Shown: positions 5,425-7,262 of the stretch, in pieces
Numbering within the stretch: the stretch's first letter is position 1
How the letters are laid out: every line of letters begins with the position of its first letter
Source: Betaproteobacteria bacterium
GTDB lineage: Bacteria; Pseudomonadota; Gammaproteobacteria; Burkholderiales; SG8-41
NCBI GenBank assembly: GCA_028292065.1
Contig: JAQGNC010000098.1
Location: forward strand, 1-7,262
Direction: 5' to 3'
Length of the DNA stretch: 7,262 bases
Position numbers and translations under genes: made by a program
Notes under the pieces: model-generated
What the model saw: the letters and a program-made list of their open reading frames with translations, nothing else
Database searches by the model: none
Told to the model about the DNA's origin: nothing

Positions 5425-6744
5425 TTATACGTAAGGGTTACGACCGGTCTTCAACTCGACCTTCAGCGGCGTGCCCTGCAATTTGAAAGCCTCCCTGAAG
5501 AATCGTTCGAGATACCTGCGATAACTGTCCGGTACGTGCTGCAACTGGGTGCCGTGGATGATGATGCGCGGCGGGTTCGAACCACCCTGGTGCGCGTAAC
5601 GCAGCTTCGGCCGGCCGTAGCCCGCGCGCGGCGGATGCTGCTGGGCGATCGCCTCGATCAGCGCGCGAGTGAGCTTGGGCGTCGGAAGCTTCGACATCGC
5701 GGCCGCATAGGCCGCGTCGACCGATTTCATCACGGCACCGATGCCCTGCCCCGCCAGCGCGGAGATGAAATGCAGCCGCGCGAACGACAGGAAATTGAGC
5801 TTGCGGTCGATATGGCCCTTGATCCTGTCGCGCTGGTGGCTGTCGGCGGCCTCCCACTTGTTCACCGCCAGCACGAGCGCACGCCCGGCTTCGAGGATGA
5901 AACCCGCGATGTGCGCGTCCTGCTCCGAGATCTCCTGCTTCGCGTCGAGCACGAGAACGACCACGTTCGCATCAGCGATCGCCTGCATGGTCTTGACCAC
6001 CGAGAAGATCTCCGCGGCCTCTTCCATGCGCCCGCGCTTGCGCATGCCCGCGGTATCGATCAGGGTGTACGGTCGCCCGTCCCATTCGAAATCCATGTAG
6101 ATCGAGTCGCGTGTCGTGCCGGGCTGATCGAACACGATCACCCGCTCTTCGCCGATCAGCGCATTGACGAGCGTCGACTTGCCGACGTTCGGCCTGCCCA
6201 CCACGGCGATGCGCGGCTGTTTGGAGTCGTCCTCTCGCTGCTCCTCGGCGTCCGGTGAGTCCGCGAGAACCAGGTCGATCAGATCGGTGACGTTTTCGCC
6301 GTGCGCGGCGGCGATCGTCAGCGGGTCGCCGAGCGCGAGCTCGTGGAACTCGGCCGCCGCGTTCTCCGGCTGCATCCCTTCCGCCTTGTTGACGACGACG
6401 TGGACCCGGCGCCCGCTCTTTCTGAGCTCGTCGCCGATGATGCGGTCCTGCGCAGTGAGACCCGCGCGCGCGTCGACCATGAAGAGCACGATGTCGGCTT
6501 CGTCCACGGCCTGACGCGTCTGCCGCGCCATCTCGTGGTAGATGCCTTCGGTCGCGACAGGCTCGAAACCGCCGGTATCGACGACGAGGTAAGCCTTGCG
6601 CCCGACCTTGCCTTTGCCGTAGTGGCGATCGCGGGTGATCCCCGGCTGGTCGTGCACGATCGCATCGCGGCTGCGCGTGAGCCGGTTGAACAGCGTCGAC
6701 TTGCCCACGTTGGGGCGGCCGACGATCACGACGATGGGGAGCAT
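5425..6744 (-). CDS. der: Ribosome assembly GTPase Der (EngA)
   Basis: Der is an essential protein with two tandem GTPase domains that acts in late 50S subunit maturation. The 439 residues show domain 1 with P-loop GRPNVGKS (9-16), DTGGF (56-60) and NKAEG (119-123). Domain 2 has GRPNVGKS (183-190), DTAGMRKRGR (230-239), NKWE (295-298) and a SA motif near 328. The KH-like C-terminal domain (about 350-439) includes GYGRPKLRYAHQGG and ends KLQGTPLKVELKTGRNPY. The fourth G motif has Glu instead of Asp in both domains (NKAE, NKWE), which I believe is usual for Der relatives. The ATG at 6744 gives the standard MLPIVVIVGRPNVGKS start. No Shine-Dalgarno precedes it: the upstream bases are the C-rich arm of an inverted repeat, then TCTAAA. 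Confidence 0.97.
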   Translation of the reverse strand: MLPIVVIVGRPNVGKSTLFNRLTRSRDAIVHDQPGITRDRHYGKGKVGRKAYLVVDTGGFEPVATEGIYHEMARQTRQAVDEADIVLFMVDARAGLTAQDRIIGDELRKSGRRVHVVVNKAEGMQPENAAAEFHELALGDPLTIAAAHGENVTDLIDLVLADSPDAEEQREDDSKQPRIAVVGRPNVGKSTLVNALIGEERVIVFDQPGTTRDSIYMDFEWDGRPYTLIDTAGMRKRGRMEEAAEIFSVVKTMQAIADANVVVLVLDAKQEISEQDAHIAGFILEAGRALVLAVNKWEAADSHQRDRIKGHIDRKLNFLSFARLHFISALAGQGIGAVMKSVDAAYAAAMSKLPTPKLTRALIEAIAQQHPPRAGYGRPKLRYAHQGGSNPPRIIIHGTQLQHVPDSYRRYLERFFREAFKLQGTPLKVELKTGRNPYV

Positions 6745-6750
6745 TTTAGA

Positions 6751-6781
6751 GGGATGAGGGCTGAGGGATAAGGGATGAGGG
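6751..6781 (+). other. Five-tract G-quadruplex motif
   Basis: The plus strand has five GGG tracts (6751, 6758, 6765, 6772, 6779), each separated by exactly four bases (ATGA, CTGA, ATAA, ATGA). This satisfies the usual G3-N1-7 rule with one spare tract. It lies on the template strand just upstream of the der start codon. Folding is a prediction only. Confidence 0.55.
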
Positions 6782-6892
6782 ATCGGAAATAAATCAGAAA
6801 AGAACAGCAGCCTGCGTAGCGGTCACGAAGCACATCGGACAGCCGGCACAGCGCGAGACCGCGCTCCGCCCTCATCCCTCAGCCCTCATCCT
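6751..6892. repeat. Inverted heptad-repeat element between bamB and der
   Basis: The left arm (6751-6783) is a run of 7-base units on the plus strand: GGGATGA, GGGCTGA, GGGATAA, GGGATGA, then partial GGGAT. The right arm (6869-6892) is the same kind of run on the other strand (TCATCCC, TCAGCCC, TCATCCT). Bases 6752-6774 and 6869-6891 are reverse complements at 22 of 23 positions, including 18 in a row, with 94 bases between. The inner part has no ORF but has a small hairpin, AGCGCG/CGCGCT (6850-6865). The design resembles dispersed intergenic repeats or a small non-autonomous element. I cannot name a family, and no target-site duplication is evident. Confidence 0.8.
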
Positions 6893-6896
6893 TTCA

Positions 6897-6915
6897 GCTA
6901 TTGCACAGCAATAGC
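6897..6915 (-). other. Small hairpin over the bamB stop codon
   Basis: GCTATTGC (6897-6904) and GCAATAGC (6908-6915) form a perfect 8-base inverted repeat with a 3-base loop that includes the bamB TAG. No T-run follows on either strand, so it is not a standard terminator. It might shield the bamB mRNA end or be chance. Confidence 0.4.
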
Positions 6916-7262
6916 GAAGACCCCGCCGTTGCGTGTCTGTACCAGGATCGTGTCGCCGTCGAGCGCGAGCGGGGCCGCGCCGATCGCGCTGCCATCGGTC
7001 GCGATGCGCCCCGCGAAAGAACCGTCTTCGCGCGACAGCAGGTGCACGTAGCCTTCGTAATCGCCCACGATGACGTAGCGCCCGAACGCGAGCGGCGCGG
7101 AGAGCCCGCGGCCGAAAAGCTTGTCCTGTTTCCACAGGCTTCCGCCGCTCGCCTTGTCGAGCGCGATCACCGCGTTTTTGTCGTCGGTGATGTAAGCGCC
7201 GCGGTGATCGGCATCCATTCCGGCGACGCTCGACATGTCGCGGGCCCAGATGGTCGTGCCGC
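6898..7262 (-). CDS. bamB: Outer-membrane assembly lipoprotein BamB, C-terminal part
   Basis: BamB is a periplasmic, lipid-anchored beta-propeller of the BAM complex that helps BamA fold outer-membrane proteins. Only the last 120 residues are seen, reading in from the window edge as GTTIWARDMSSVAG. Repeated propeller-blade patterns are visible: AYITDDKNAVIALDKASGGS followed by LWKQ, YVIVGDYEGYVHLLSREDGS, and ILVQTRNGGVFAIAVQ at the end. The signal peptide and lipobox lie outside the window. An internal ATG at 7236 is not the start, because the frame continues upstream with blade-like sequence (TIWARD). The bamB-der neighbourhood is standard in Beta- and Gammaproteobacteria. The 153-base gap to der is unusually long and filled by a repeat element. 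Confidence 0.93.
   Translation of the reverse strand, partial: GTTIWARDMSSVAGMDADHRGAYITDDKNAVIALDKASGGSLWKQDKLFGRGLSAPLAFGRYVIVGDYEGYVHLLSREDGSFAGRIATDGSAIGAAPLALDGDTILVQTRNGGVFAIAVQ

Noticed and set aside
5536..6258. Plus-strand ORF of 240 codons opposite der
   Set aside because: Shadow frame of Der with low-complexity Arg/Asp/His content.
5425..6744. NKAE and NKWE in place of NKxD in Der as a broken GTPase
   Set aside because: All other G motifs are intact in both domains, and Glu at this place is, to my knowledge, usual in Der relatives.
6850..6865. AGCGCG/CGCGCT hairpin as a bamB terminator
   Set aside because: The stem is GC-rich but no T-run follows on either strand.
6898..7236. Treating ATG 7236 as the start of a 112-residue gene
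   Set aside because: The frame is open to the window edge and reads propeller-like sequence upstream, so this is the truncated bamB C-terminus.
1..7262. Hidden defence system, prophage or CRISPR
   Set aside because: Every gap is short and accounted for. There are no spacer-repeat arrays, integrase or transposase frames, tRNA genes or abrupt composition changes beyond the 6751-6892 repeat.

Overview
The window is a GC-rich stretch of chromosome with every recognisable gene on the minus strand. In transcription order (high to low coordinate) it reads bamB (3' part), der, hfq, hflX, hflK, hflC, a DUF2065/YjeT gene, hisZ, purA (5' part). This order, with a short Hfq of 79 residues and a hisZ between the hflKC block and purA, is the one I associate with Betaproteobacteria (Burkholderiales, Nitrosomonadales or Rhodocyclales type). 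The genus cannot be fixed from this window. The coding content is conserved housekeeping DNA, and I see no phage, CRISPR, transposase or defence gene.

Layout. 6898-7262 holds the C-terminal blades of the outer-membrane assembly lipoprotein BamB. 6745-6897 is a non-coding gap built around two G-rich/C-rich heptad-repeat arms in inverted orientation. 5425-6744 is Der, the double GTPase of 50S ribosome assembly. 5314-5424 is a short, relatively AT-rich gap with a weak promoter candidate, followed by Hfq, the sRNA chaperone (5074-5313). HflX, a ribosome-splitting GTPase, is at 3912-5051. HflK (2625-3803) and HflC (1712-2590) form the SPFH membrane complex that surrounds and modulates the FtsH protease. 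A 62-residue two-helix membrane protein (1465-1653) follows. A perfect TATAAT then precedes HisZ (243-1400), the regulatory subunit of ATP phosphoribosyltransferase. PurA, adenylosuccinate synthetase, starts at 236 and runs off the window.

How the genes fit together. Der and HflX act on ribosomes, Hfq acts on mRNA/sRNA, and HflKC acts on membrane protein quality control. The last two genes serve histidine and AMP synthesis and probably also have their own promoter.

The most unusual signals lie at the junctions. At both hfq/hflX and hflK/hflC the overlapping stop-start TGATG is present twice, 23 and 35 bases apart. This leaves a tiny ORF (7 and 11 codons) that begins inside one gene's stop and ends inside the next gene's start. 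The few differences between the two copies are all at third codon positions and are silent. The second notable signal is the heptad inverted repeat next to the der start. It could form a 22/23-bp RNA stem over the der initiation region and carries a regular five-tract G-quadruplex motif.
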